A stretch of DNA of 64,000 nucleotides from CAYSEW01 sp964430245 (GTDB lineage Bacteria > Bacteroidota > Bacteroidia > Flavobacteriales_D > Parvicellaceae): assembly GCA_964430245.1 (NCBI GenBank), contig CAYSEW010000001.1, positions 62,001 through 126,000 of the forward strand, in the 5' to 3' direction. This document shows positions 17,648 through 25,740 of this stretch, piece by piece. The first letter of the stretch is position 1. Each line of letters starts with the position of its first letter. The position numbers and the translations under genes were made by a program. The notes beneath the pieces are model-generated. The model ran no database searches and was not told the DNA's origin. It saw nothing but the letters and a program-made list of their open reading frames with translations.

Positions 17648-18640
17648 ATGCCGTCTTCCAATTTTGTGGATTATGTAAAGATCTGTTGCCGATCAGGTAA
17701 AGGAGGAGCTGGTTCTGCTCACTTTTATAGAGATAGAACTACTCCTAAAGGTGGTCCTGATGGTGGTAATGGAGGTCGAGGGGGGCATATTATACTTAAA
17801 GGAAATAGTCAGATATGGACACTTTTAAATTTAAAGTATAGAAAACATGTTATTGCTGATCATGGCGAACAAGGATCTGGCAATCTTAAAACAGGAAAAA
17901 ATGGAAAGGATGAAATTTTAGAAGTTCCTTTAGGTACTGTTGCAAAGGATGCTGAAAGCGGAGAAGTCTTATTTGAGATTACAGAACATGGTGAGGAAAT
18001 AGTTTTATTAAATGGAGGTAGAGGAGGAATGGGAAATGATCATTTTAAGTCACCTACTAATCGAACACCAAGATATGCTCAACCTGGAGAACCGGGGAAA
18101 GAAGAATGGAAAATTCTCGAATTAAAAATTCTTGCGGATGTGGGATTGGTTGGTTTTCCAAATGCAGGGAAGTCAACTTTGTTGTCAGTTGTTAGTGCAG
18201 CAAAGCCTGAAATAGCTAATTACCCCTTTACTACAATTGTTCCTAACCTTGGAATTGTAGGTTACAGAGATCATAAGTCATTTGTTATGGCAGATATCCC
18301 TGGAATTATAGAGGGGGCACATAAAGGAAAAGGGTTGGGGCATCGTTTTCTTCGTCATATCGAAAGAAATTCTGTTTTGCTTTTTATGATCCCTTCAGAT
18401 ACAGATCAAATTGAAAAAGAATATCAGGTCTTATTGAATGAGTTGGAGCAATACAATCCAGAGTTAATGGATAAGGAAAGAGTACTTGCTATAACAAAAT
18501 GTGACCTTCTAGATGATGAGCTAATGAGTGAGTTAAAAGAAGAATTCCCTAAAAATGTAGAAGTGGTATGTATTTCTTCAGTTGCAGGAAAAGGATTAAT
18601 TGAGCTCAAAGATCTCTTATGGAAAAGGATTAATAAATGA
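17648..18640 (+). CDS. obgE: GTPase ObgE/CgtA
   Basis: ObgE is a ribosome-associated GTPase that acts in late 50S subunit assembly. The 330-residue protein has the glycine-rich Obg fold in residues 1-158 (KGGPDGGNGGRGGHIILKG). A G domain follows with G1 GFPNAGKSTLL near residue 167, G3 DIPGIIEGAHKGKGLG near 216, G4 TKCD near 281 and G5 SSVAGKG near 310. The variable C-terminal domain seen in Gram-positive Obg is absent, as is usual in this phylum. Its TGA overlaps the next ATG (ATGA). Confidence 0.97.
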   Translation: MPSSNFVDYVKICCRSGKGGAGSAHFYRDRTTPKGGPDGGNGGRGGHIILKGNSQIWTLLNLKYRKHVIADHGEQGSGNLKTGKNGKDEILEVPLGTVAKDAESGEVLFEITEHGEEIVLLNGGRGGMGNDHFKSPTNRTPRYAQPGEPGKEEWKILELKILADVGLVGFPNAGKSTLLSVVSAAKPEIANYPFTTIVPNLGIVGYRDHKSFVMADIPGIIEGAHKGKGLGHRFLRHIERNSVLLFMIPSDTDQIEKEYQVLLNELEQYNPELMDKERVLAITKCDLLDDELMSELKEEFPKNVEVVCISSVAGKGLIELKDLLWKRINK

Positions 18641-19212
18641 CTTTTTTAGATCAAATAGAATCCTGGGATCATTGGTTGCTATTAAAAGTAAATGGTTTGA
18701 ATTCTCCTTTTTTTGATGAAATAATGTGGTTTGTTAGCGCCCCCTATTTTGGAATACCTTTTTATTTATTTTTTGCTTTTTTACTATATCGATGTTTTGG
18801 TTTAAAGCAAACTATCATTATTTGTGGTTTAATAGCACTTACAGTTGGTATTTCTGATTTAAATGCTAAATATTGTTTTAAGGAGGTGTTTGAAAGATTT
18901 CGCCCAACTCATCATGAAGTTTTAAAAGGACAATTGCATTTAGTGAATGACTATACTGGAGGTCAATTTGGATTTATTTCTAGTCATGCTTCTAATATGT
19001 TTTCAATTGCAACCATGGTTTTTCTTCTTATAGGTAAAAAGTATAAGTGGCTATTTTGGCTTTTATTGATTTGGGCATCTTTAATAGGCTACAGTAGAGT
19101 GTATCTTGGAGTACATTATCCAAGTGATGTATTTATTGGTGCAATAGTTGGATGTGGAATTGCTGCAATTCTTTATTATCTTTCTAAACAATTTAACTGG
19201 ATAAAATGTTAA
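18637..19212 (+). CDS. PAP2-family membrane phosphatase
   Basis: This 191-residue integral membrane protein with about five or six helices carries the three PAP2 phosphatase signatures. They are K-x6-RP (KEVFERFRP, near residue 81), a central SSHASNMFS near 112-120, and SRVYLGVHYPSD near 151-162. It should hydrolyse a lipid phosphate such as undecaprenyl pyrophosphate or phosphatidic acid on the outer face of the inner membrane; the substrate cannot be told from sequence. It overlaps obgE by 4 nt and crcB by 7 nt. Confidence 0.88.
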   Translation: MTFLDQIESWDHWLLLKVNGLNSPFFDEIMWFVSAPYFGIPFYLFFAFLLYRCFGLKQTIIICGLIALTVGISDLNAKYCFKEVFERFRPTHHEVLKGQLHLVNDYTGGQFGFISSHASNMFSIATMVFLLIGKKYKWLFWLLLIWASLIGYSRVYLGVHYPSDVFIGAIVGCGIAAILYYLSKQFNWIKC

Positions 19213-19577
19213 GCTATCTATATGTTTTTATTGGAGGGGGCTTGGGTGCTATTTCTCGATTTGGAGTAGGAAATGTTGTAAATAAATTTGCTGTTAGTGG
19301 ATTTCCATTAGGTACGTTTGCTGCTAATATATTGAGTTGTATTGTTATGGGCTTAATTCTTTATTTTTCTGTAGGTACGAAATGGTTAAATGACGATCTG
19401 AAGCTACTATTGGTTGTTGGTTATTGTGGAGGATTCAGTACTTTTTCAACCTTTAGTATAGAGACTTTAGACCTATTTAGAACCGGTCAGTCATTGATAG
19501 CTCTTTTGAATATTTTATTAAGTGTTGTTATTTGTATAGCAATTCTTTATTTATTAGTTCAAAAAAAAACAGTTTAG
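19206..19577 (+). CDS. crcB: Fluoride ion channel CrcB/FluC
   Basis: This 123-residue four-helix membrane protein matches FluC, a dual-topology dimeric channel that exports fluoride. The family signatures GGGLGAISRFG at the N-terminus and GYCGGFSTFSTFSIE near residues 73-87 are present, the latter lining the pore with phenylalanines. The gene overlaps the PAP2 phosphatase gene by 7 nt and has no room for its own fluoride riboswitch, so it is probably expressed constitutively with the operon. Confidence 0.93.
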   Translation: MLSYLYVFIGGGLGAISRFGVGNVVNKFAVSGFPLGTFAANILSCIVMGLILYFSVGTKWLNDDLKLLLVVGYCGGFSTFSTFSIETLDLFRTGQSLIALLNILLSVVICIAILYLLVQKKTV

Positions 19578-19632
19578 ACTTATCTTAAAGTAAATAAAGA
19601 ATTAGGCGATTTAAATTTTAGTATAAGGCAGA

Positions 19633-20036
19633 TTATTCTTCTTCAACCTGTTCTTTTAGTAAACAGTTTTCAAAAATCCCTATCATTTCATCTTCGTTTT
19701 CACTAACATCATCAAAGGAACTGAATTGATCTTTGATTNNNNNNNNNNNNNNNNNNNNNNNNNNNNNNNNNNNNNNNNNNNNNNNNNNNNNNNNNNNNNN
19801 NNNNNNNNNNNNNNNNNNNNNNNNNNNNNNNNNNNNNNCATTTCATCTTCGTTTTCACTAACATCATCAAAGGAACTGAATTGATCTTTGATTTTATTAA
19901 GATGGCATTCACATTCTTCTTTTTTGAACTTTGACTTTTTACAATGCTCCATGTATTTTACACTGTCTTCTTCAGACCATTGACTGCATGAGATAAAAAT
20001 GATGGATGATAGAAAGAGTAAAAAATTAGTTTTCAT
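19633..20036 (-). CDS. Small cysteine-rich lipoprotein, broken by an artificial assembly gap
   Basis: The gene begins at 20036 with a lipoprotein signal (LLFLSSIIFISCS, cysteine 17). Reading through the N run gives a nonsense end. The 55 bases left of the N run (19684-19738) repeat exactly the 55 bases right of it (19839-19893). Removing one copy and the 100 N joins the two sides in frame to a TAA at 19633-19635. That yields an 82-residue protein ending in EMIGIFENCLLKEQVEEE. It has spaced cysteines (HCKKSKFKKEECECHL; ENCLL). The function is unknown. No partner is evident: the neighbouring DUF4296 gene ends 41 nt upstream on the same strand. Confidence 0.7.
19684..19738. repeat. 55-bp exact duplicate flanking the N run (left copy)
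   Basis: These 55 bases are identical to 19839-19893. The length suggests a de Bruijn graph k-mer overlap left unmerged by a scaffolder, not a biological repeat. Confidence 0.85.
19739..19838. other. Run of 100 N (scaffold gap, probably zero-length)
   Basis: Exactly 100 N. Its flanks duplicate each other over 55 bases, so the contigs overlap and no sequence is likely missing. Confidence 0.9.
19839..19893. repeat. 55-bp exact duplicate flanking the N run (right copy)
   Basis: This is the right-hand copy of the duplicate at 19684-19738. Confidence 0.85.
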
Positions 20037-20077
20037 TTTTCAAATAAGTTAGTTGAAAGTTAATAATTAAAAAGAGA

Positions 20078-20509
20078 TTATGGCTTTTTCATTTTTGAAA
20101 ATGGTTGAATTTCTTTAATAGTTATTTCCATAGAGTCTTTAATTTCTAATGTTTGACTATTGTTAAACTCGTCTATATGAGGGAGCTGAAGGTCTTTTTT
20201 ATGAATTTGTTGTTTGACAGTTTCATATATTTTTTTTAATTTTTCTGGGTATTGAGCATAATATTTCATTGCTTTATTAAAAGAAGTTTCACTAGTATTG
20301 TGTTTTACAAACACCAATTGTTTGTAATAGCTTAAGGTGTCTAAGGTATTTGTGGTGTTTAATTTAAGCTGGCTAACATATGCTTCAGTTAAATGAAGAT
20401 CAAATAGAATGACAGCCATTTCTTTTTCATGTATTAATGGAGATTTTATTGAATCAGAATTGCAACTGAAAAAGCCAAGGATAAATAAAATGTAAATTAT
20501 TTTTTTCAT
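20078..20509 (-). CDS. DUF4296 lipoprotein
   Basis: This 143-residue lipoprotein (signal MKKIIYILFILGFFSC, cysteine 16) matches DUF4296, a Bacteroidota-specific domain. The domain's pattern of helices is visible in MAVILFDLHLTEAYVSQ and SFNKAMKYYAQYPEKLKKIYE. No biochemical function is known. As in many Flavobacteriales it follows dihydroorotase and a polyprenyl-phosphate-mannose-type glycosyltransferase. Its ATG overlaps the dihydroorotase stop by 4 nt. Confidence 0.85.
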   Translation of the reverse strand: MKKIIYILFILGFFSCNSDSIKSPLIHEKEMAVILFDLHLTEAYVSQLKLNTTNTLDTLSYYKQLVFVKHNTSETSFNKAMKYYAQYPEKLKKIYETVKQQIHKKDLQLPHIDEFNNSQTLEIKDSMEITIKEIQPFSKMKKP

Positions 20510-21843
20510 CGATTGAAATGAAGACGAGCTCCTTTTTTGTTTTCATTGAAAGCGCCATTACAATAAACTAATTCACCATTAACAATAGTGCACCTTATCC
20601 TTGATTTAAAAGTATGCCCCTCAAATGGAGACCAATTGCATTTATATAATAATTGATCTTTATTAATATGCTCCTCTGCGTTAAGGTCTACAAGAACTAG
20701 GTCAGCATAAAAGCCTTCTTTAATATAACCTCTTTGAGCAATTTGAAAACAATCTGCTACAGCGTGACTTGTTTTCTCAACTACTTTTTCAAGTGTAAAA
20801 TAACCTTGGTCTACTAAATCTAGTAAAGCGAGTAATGCATGCTGGACCAATGGCCCACCAGAAGGAGCATTAAAATAGGAGTTGTTTTTTTCTTCTAATG
20901 TGTGAGGTGCATGATCAGTTGCTATTACATCTATGTTATTATTATTTATCCCTTCAATGATTTTTAGCCTATCGTTTTCTGATTTTACAGCAGGGTTCCA
21001 TTTAATAAATGTTCCTTTTTCATGGTAATCCTTTTCGTTAAACCATAAATGATGAATGCATGCCTCAGCAGTAATTCTTTTTTGAGTTAAAGGAAGATTG
21101 TTTTTAAATAATTCTACTTCTTTACCTGTTGATATATGAAGAATATGGAGTCTCGTATCGTGTTTTTTTGCCAATTCTATAGCAGTAGATGATGAACGAT
21201 AACAAGCTTCTTCATTTCTTATTATTGGGTGATAATGAATAGGTATGTTTTCTCCATATTTAGACCTGTATAATTCAGTATTTTTTTGAATAGTAGCTTC
21301 ATCTTCACAGTGGGTAGCTATTAGCATAGGGCAGTCCTTAAATATTTGCTCTAATGTGGTTTTATTGTCTACAAGCATATTTCCTGTAGAGGAACCCATG
21401 AAGATTTTAATGCCACATACATTTAATGGGTCAGTTTTGAGAACTTCTGTTAAGTTATCATTAGTGGCACCCATAAAAAATGAATAATTAGCTAAAGAGT
21501 TTTTTGCTGCGATCTGGTATTTATTTTCTAGTAACTCTTGAGTAACTGTGTTAGGAATGGTATTAGGCATTTCCATGAAGCTAGTAATCCCACCAGCAAC
21601 TGCTGCTTTAGATTCTGTATAAATAGTTGCTTTATGAGTGAGTCCAGGCTCTCTAAAATGAACTTGATCGTCAATCATTCCTGGTATTAGGTGTAGATTC
21701 TCTCCATTGATTTCTTGGTCAAAAGATCCTTGAATACTTTCAGATGATATTTTGGATATTTTCTCGTTTTCAATAGAAACATCAGCAGTAAATATTTCAC
21801 CTTCATTTACAACTGAAACATCTCTAATAATTAAAGTGCTCAT
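20506..21843 (-). CDS. pyrC: Dihydroorotase
   Basis: The 445-residue amidohydrolase should cyclise carbamoyl aspartate to dihydroorotate in pyrimidine synthesis. Visible signatures are PGMIDDQVHFREPGLTHK near residues 54-71, GGITSFMEMPNT near 88-99, the metal-site LHILHISTGKE near 232, and the catalytic ATDHAPHTLEEK near 309. The first metal motif reads D-Q-V-H where most dihydroorotases have D-x-H-V-H, so one histidine ligand is replaced by glutamine. I believe this is shared by Bacteroidota homologues but cannot confirm it here. It overlaps the glycosyltransferase upstream by 1 nt. Confidence 0.9.
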   Translation of the reverse strand: MSTLIIRDVSVVNEGEIFTADVSIENEKISKISSESIQGSFDQEINGENLHLIPGMIDDQVHFREPGLTHKATIYTESKAAVAGGITSFMEMPNTIPNTVTQELLENKYQIAAKNSLANYSFFMGATNDNLTEVLKTDPLNVCGIKIFMGSSTGNMLVDNKTTLEQIFKDCPMLIATHCEDEATIQKNTELYRSKYGENIPIHYHPIIRNEEACYRSSSTAIELAKKHDTRLHILHISTGKEVELFKNNLPLTQKRITAEACIHHLWFNEKDYHEKGTFIKWNPAVKSENDRLKIIEGINNNNIDVIATDHAPHTLEEKNNSYFNAPSGGPLVQHALLALLDLVDQGYFTLEKVVEKTSHAVADCFQIAQRGYIKEGFYADLVLVDLNAEEHINKDQLLYKCNWSPFEGHTFKSRIRCTIVNGELVYCNGAFNENKKGARLHFNR

Positions 21844-22553
21844 TAAAATTTCTTTTTTCTTAATTTAATTACTCCCCAGAAAGCTTCTTTAAAAATACTC
21901 ATGTTCATTTTAGATTCTCCTAGGATCCTGTCAGTAAATGTAATAGGAACTTCTTTTGCTTTAAACCCTAATTGTAGTGCTGAATATTTCATTTCGATTT
22001 GAAAAGCATATCCAACAAACCAAATATTATCAAGGTCTATTTTTTCAATAACTGCTCTTTTGTAGCATTTAAACCCTGCAGTTGTATCTTTTATATTAAC
22101 AAATAAAATAATCCTCACATAAACTGAAGCAAAATAGGACATAAGCCACCTAGTTCTAGGCCAGTTTTTTACATTTCCACCTTTTATATATCTAGATCCT
22201 ATACTAAAGTCACACTCTTCTTCTTTGCAGGCAGCAAGTAACCTAATAAGGTCATTGGGGTCGTGAGAGAAGTCTGCATCCATTTCGAAAATAAAATCAT
22301 AATCTTTTTGCAAAGCCCATTTAAAACCATGAATATAAGCAGTTCCAAGTCCTAATTTCCCTTTTCTTTCTTGAAGATGAAGCGAGTTTGGAAATTCAGT
22401 TTGTAAAGATTTAATAATTTGACCAGTGCCATCAGGAGACCCATCATCAACAATGAGGATATGGAAATTGATTTCTAAAGAAAAGATAGTGTGGATTATT
22501 TTTTCAATATTCTCTTTTTCGTTATAGGTAGGTATGATGACTAAATTCTTCAT
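21843..22553 (-). CDS. Glycosyltransferase family 2, polyprenol-phosphate mannose synthase type
   Basis: This 236-residue GT-A enzyme resembles the Dpm1 group, which transfers a sugar from a nucleotide donor to a polyprenyl phosphate at the inner membrane. It has the opening IIPTYNEKENIEKII, the nucleotide site VDDGSPDGTG near residue 35, and the metal motif EMDADFSHDP near residue 92. TAGFKCYKR near residue 160 is also typical. It lacks the C-terminal membrane helices of longer Dpm1 proteins. The donor sugar is unproven. It is the first gene of the operon with pyrC and the DUF4296 gene. Confidence 0.88.
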   Translation of the reverse strand: MKNLVIIPTYNEKENIEKIIHTIFSLEINFHILIVDDGSPDGTGQIIKSLQTEFPNSLHLQERKGKLGLGTAYIHGFKWALQKDYDFIFEMDADFSHDPNDLIRLLAACKEEECDFSIGSRYIKGGNVKNWPRTRWLMSYFASVYVRIILFVNIKDTTAGFKCYKRAVIEKIDLDNIWFVGYAFQIEMKYSALQLGFKAKEVPITFTDRILGESKMNMSIFKEAFWGVIKLRKKKF

Positions 22554-22651
22554 TTAACCAACGAATATAAATCAATAAATAATAAATGCCGATTTAAAAT
22601 TTATAAATAAACTATTAATGCATGAAAGTTAACTTTATTTAACTTTAGAAA

Positions 22652-24001
22652 ATGAAATATTCCTTTTTAGTACACTTATTATTATATTCAATTGTTTTCA
22701 ATTCTCAATCAGAAAATGTCTTTTTGTTAGATAATTGGACGACATCAGGGTTGGTTGTTACTAATGATGGTGAATCTATATTTAATGAAGTATGGGGTTT
22801 TGTTCAAGCTGGTCAAGAGTATGCAGTTATAGGATCTGCAAATGGTACTCATATACTTAGAATTACAGAAGATGATCAACTAGATTCAATTGATTTTGTT
22901 CCAGGAATTCACATTGCGCCAGATGCTGTACATAGAGATTATCATGATCATAATGGCTATTTATATGCTGTATGTGATGAAGGGTATAGCTCGTTGCAAA
23001 TCATGGACCTTGGCTATTTGCCTGACAGTGTTCATGTAATTTATGACAGTAGTTCTTTAATCATAAGATCACATAATATATTTATTGACAGTGCAAAGTC
23101 AAGACTATACTCTTGTGGGGGGATAACGTCAACAGGTCCTTTTCCAATGACCTGCTATGATATTGAAGATCCTTATCATCCAGTATTTATATCGAGCTAT
23201 GATTATGTAGATTATGTTCACGATGCTTTTGTTAGAAACGACACAGCCTATTTAAATTGTGGCTCTGAAGGGTTAAGGGTTGTTGATTTTTCTGATCCAA
23301 CTGTACCTTTGACATTAGGGAGTCTAGAGTTTTATACAGATAAAGGATACAATCATTCAGGTTGGCTAAGTGAAGATGGTAATACTTATGTACTATGTGA
23401 TGAAACTATCGGGATGAGGGTAAAAGTATTGGATGTATCAGACCTTTCAGACATAAAGGTTAGCTCTTTATTTACTACTGGTTTTTATGAGAATACTTTA
23501 CCTCATAATGTAATTGTTAAAAATGGCATAGCGTACATAAGCTATTATAATGATGGTCTTCAGATTTTTGATGTAAGGAATATTGCTTTGCCTAAAAGGT
23601 TAGGTTACTACGACACCTATGATGGTTCAAATGCTGGCTTATATCGAGGTATGTGGGGAGTGTACCCTAATCTACCTAGTGGAAGGATCTTATGTTCAGA
23701 CAGGAAAAATGGTCTGTATTTATTTGGATTTGAGGCTCCACCTGAAATTTATAGTGAAGAAGAGTTTCTATTGTTTCCAAATCCAGCCAATGACTATGCA
23801 TATTTTTATCATCAGCATGTGGGGGTGGCAGATTATGTATTATCTATTTATAATTCGATTGGTCAAAAAATCCAAGAATATAATGGAATAAGAGATTATT
23901 TATTCATAGATCTTAGAGGATATGCAATTGGTGCCTATATCTATCAATATAGATCGAACTTGTCGGAAACTGAATTTTCGGGAAAATTCATAATAAGATG
24001 A
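22652..24001 (+). CDS. LVIVD-repeat (choice-of-anchor B) secreted protein with T9SS sorting domain
   Basis: This 449-residue protein has a signal peptide (MKYSFLVHLLLYSIVFNSQS). Its propeller-like LVIVD segments are of the choice-of-anchor B type, for example LQIMDLGYLPD, LRVVDFSDPTVPLTLGSLE and LQIFDVRNIALPKRLGYYD. The last 75 residues form a T9SS sorting domain (LFPNPANDYAYF ... LSIYNSIGQKI ... KFIIR). It should be exported by Sec and T9SS to the cell surface or medium. The ligand is unknown. Its TGA overlaps the start of the next gene (ATGA), an unusual coupling of a surface protein to a DNA-repair-like protein. Confidence 0.82.
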   Translation: MKYSFLVHLLLYSIVFNSQSENVFLLDNWTTSGLVVTNDGESIFNEVWGFVQAGQEYAVIGSANGTHILRITEDDQLDSIDFVPGIHIAPDAVHRDYHDHNGYLYAVCDEGYSSLQIMDLGYLPDSVHVIYDSSSLIIRSHNIFIDSAKSRLYSCGGITSTGPFPMTCYDIEDPYHPVFISSYDYVDYVHDAFVRNDTAYLNCGSEGLRVVDFSDPTVPLTLGSLEFYTDKGYNHSGWLSEDGNTYVLCDETIGMRVKVLDVSDLSDIKVSSLFTTGFYENTLPHNVIVKNGIAYISYYNDGLQIFDVRNIALPKRLGYYDTYDGSNAGLYRGMWGVYPNLPSGRILCSDRKNGLYLFGFEAPPEIYSEEEFLLFPNPANDYAYFYHQHVGVADYVLSIYNSIGQKIQEYNGIRDYLFIDLRGYAIGAYIYQYRSNLSETEFSGKFIIR

Positions 24002-24330
24002 AAGAGTTTTCTTTTTATGATAATGTATATGACGTTGTAAGACTTATCCCTGTTGGAAGAGTTACTACATATGGTTCTATTGCTAACTATTTAGGAACAA
24101 AGAGAAGTGCTAGAATGGTTGGCTGGGCATTAAATTCAACAATAGGAAAAGGTTTAGATCTCCCAGCTCATCGTGTAATCAATAGAAAAGGAATACTTAC
24201 TGGTAAGAATTATTTTTCTAATCCTTTAGAAATGCAAGAATTATTAGAAAAAGAGGGTGTTATTGTTCGAGATGACCTTGTTCAAAATTTCAAGGATATC
24301 TTTTGGGATCCATCTCATGAATTACTTTGA
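23998..24330 (+). CDS. Alkyltransferase-like protein (MGMT fold without acceptor cysteine)
   Basis: This 110-residue protein is the DNA-binding C-terminal domain of O6-alkylguanine-DNA alkyltransferases: VGRVTTYGSIANYLGTKRSA near residues 19-38, then the arginine-finger/HTH region and PAHRVINRKG at 56-65. The methyl-acceptor motif PCHRV of active enzymes reads PAHRV, so the cysteine is replaced by alanine (A57). The protein cannot repair alkylation itself. Alkyltransferase-like (ATL) proteins bind O6-alkylguanine and hand the lesion to nucleotide excision repair. Translation is coupled to the upstream surface-protein gene by an ATGA overlap. Confidence 0.88.
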   Translation: MKEFSFYDNVYDVVRLIPVGRVTTYGSIANYLGTKRSARMVGWALNSTIGKGLDLPAHRVINRKGILTGKNYFSNPLEMQELLEKEGVIVRDDLVQNFKDIFWDPSHELL

Positions 24331-24381
24331 CATGAAATTCTAAAGAAACTTTTCTATTTTTGTTTAGAAATATTCTAAATA

Positions 24382-25497
24382 ATGGAATTAACAAGTAAAG
24401 AGATATTAAAAGCATTATCAACTGTTGTTGAGCCGGATCTTAAAAAAGATATAGTTGCTCTAGATTTGATAAGTGATCTAAAGATTGAAGGAACTAATGT
24501 AGCTTTTAAAGTTTCAATTAAAAATGCAGCGATGCATGCAAAAAGAAGAATGATTGAAGCTTGTGAATTTGCTATTCAAAGAAAGTTTAAAGACCAGCTT
24601 TCTATTCAGGTGGAAATAGTGGGGATGAAAAAAGAAGAATCATCACAAAAGGTGTTGCCGAATATTCAAAACATTATTGCCGTTACTTCTGGAAAGGGAG
24701 GTGTAGGGAAATCTACAATAGCAAGTAATTTAGCAGTTGGCTTGTCTAAAAAAGGATATAAGGTTGGAATTATAGATGCAGATATTTATGGTCCTTCAAC
24801 TCCTTTAATGTTCGATTGCCAGCATTATCGACCAAAGTCTAAGGAAGTAAATGGAAAACAATTAATTGTTCCTGCTGAGAATTATGATGTTAAGATATTG
24901 TCTATAGGATTTTTTGCAGAAGTTAATCAAGCTATTGTTTGGAGAGGGCCAATGGCAGTTAAAGCATTGAATCAATTGCTTTTTGATGCAGATTGGGGTG
25001 AGCTAGATTACTTGATTATTGATTCACCTCCTGGTACTGGAGATATTCACCTATCAATAGTTCAGGCTTTACCATTAACTGGTGCTGTTGTAGTAAGCAC
25101 ACCTCAGGCCATCGCTTTGGCAGATGCAAAAAAAGCAATTAATATGTTCAAAATGGATTCTATTAATGTGCCTGTACTTGGTATAGTAGAAAATATGTCC
25201 TGGTTTTCTCCTAAAGAGCTGCCAGATAATAAATATTATATATTTGGAAAGGATGGAGGTAAAGATCTTGCTAATTCACTCGAAGTCCCATTGTTGGGTC
25301 AAATCCCATTGGTTCAGAGTGTACGCGAAAGCGGAGATGCTGGGAGGCCAGCAGTCTTACAACAAGGCACCCCTTCTAAAGATGCATTTATGGAAATGTG
25401 TGAAAACATAGTACAAAGTATTGAGTGGAGAAATAAAAATATAGAACCAACAAAGGTGGTGCCTGTAGAATATGGTGAACCAAAATGCTCTTCTTAA
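24382..25497 (+). CDS. Mrp/NBP35-family Fe-S cluster carrier ATPase
   Basis: This 371-residue protein has an N-terminal MIP18/DUF59 domain (residues 1-85) fused to a ParA/MinD-like ATPase. The deviant Walker A reads TSGKGGVGKSTIASNL near residue 104. DIYGPSTPLM, VWRGPMAVKAL and DSPPGTGDIHLS are family hallmarks. It is thought to carry Fe-S clusters to apoproteins. The C-terminal CxxC that bridges the cluster in many homologues is absent: ENMSWFSPKELPDNKYYIFG stands in its place. The start codon of the NifU-like gene overlaps its stop (TAATG). Confidence 0.92.
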   Translation: MELTSKEILKALSTVVEPDLKKDIVALDLISDLKIEGTNVAFKVSIKNAAMHAKRRMIEACEFAIQRKFKDQLSIQVEIVGMKKEESSQKVLPNIQNIIAVTSGKGGVGKSTIASNLAVGLSKKGYKVGIIDADIYGPSTPLMFDCQHYRPKSKEVNGKQLIVPAENYDVKILSIGFFAEVNQAIVWRGPMAVKALNQLLFDADWGELDYLIIDSPPGTGDIHLSIVQALPLTGAVVVSTPQAIALADAKKAINMFKMDSINVPVLGIVENMSWFSPKELPDNKYYIFGKDGGKDLANSLEVPLLGQIPLVQSVRESGDAGRPAVLQQGTPSKDAFMEMCENIVQSIEWRNKNIEPTKVVPVEYGEPKCSS

Positions 25498-25739
25498 TGA
25501 AAGATGAAGAATTAACAAATAGAGTAAACCTTGTAATAGATCAATTAAGACCTTATCTTAAGAATGATGGGGGTGATATGGAACTTATCGAAATAACTGA
25601 AGATAAAAAAGTAAGAGTTCGTCTATTAGGAGCATGTCAAACATGCTCAATAAGTCCAGTGACTTTAAAAGCAGGCTTGGAAGAGTCTCTTAAAGTGAGT
25701 GTGCCTGAAATTGCTGGAGTTGAAGCCGTAGAGCAATGA
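25497..25739 (+). CDS. NifU C-terminal domain protein (Fe-S scaffold)
   Basis: This 80-residue protein is a stand-alone NifU C-terminal domain (Nfu). It has NDGGDMELIEI near residue 20 and the cluster-binding CQTC motif near residues 45-48, followed by SPVTLKAGLEESLK. Nfu proteins hold and transfer [4Fe-4S] clusters as dimers. I place the start at 25497 (TAATG overlap with the mrp stop) rather than four codons upstream, because this gives the normal N-terminus. With Mrp it forms a two-gene Fe-S delivery unit. Confidence 0.93.
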   Translation: MKDEELTNRVNLVIDQLRPYLKNDGGDMELIEITEDKKVRVRLLGACQTCSISPVTLKAGLEESLKVSVPEIAGVEAVEQ

Positions 25740-25740
25740 T

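Noticed and set aside
19100..19210. A fluoride riboswitch for crcB
   Set aside because: crcB starts inside the PAP2 phosphatase gene, so there is no leader that could hold one.
19683..20036. A 117-residue protein read through the first N run
   Set aside because: Its C-terminal part is a frame-shifted second reading of the same 55 bases; collapsing the duplicate gives a proper 82-residue protein.
22628..22651. Tandem TAACTTTA TT TAACTTTA just before the LVIVD protein gene
   Set aside because: Each copy misses the final G of TAnnTTTG and lies too near the start codon; in DNA this AT-rich it may be chance, so it was not called as a promoter.
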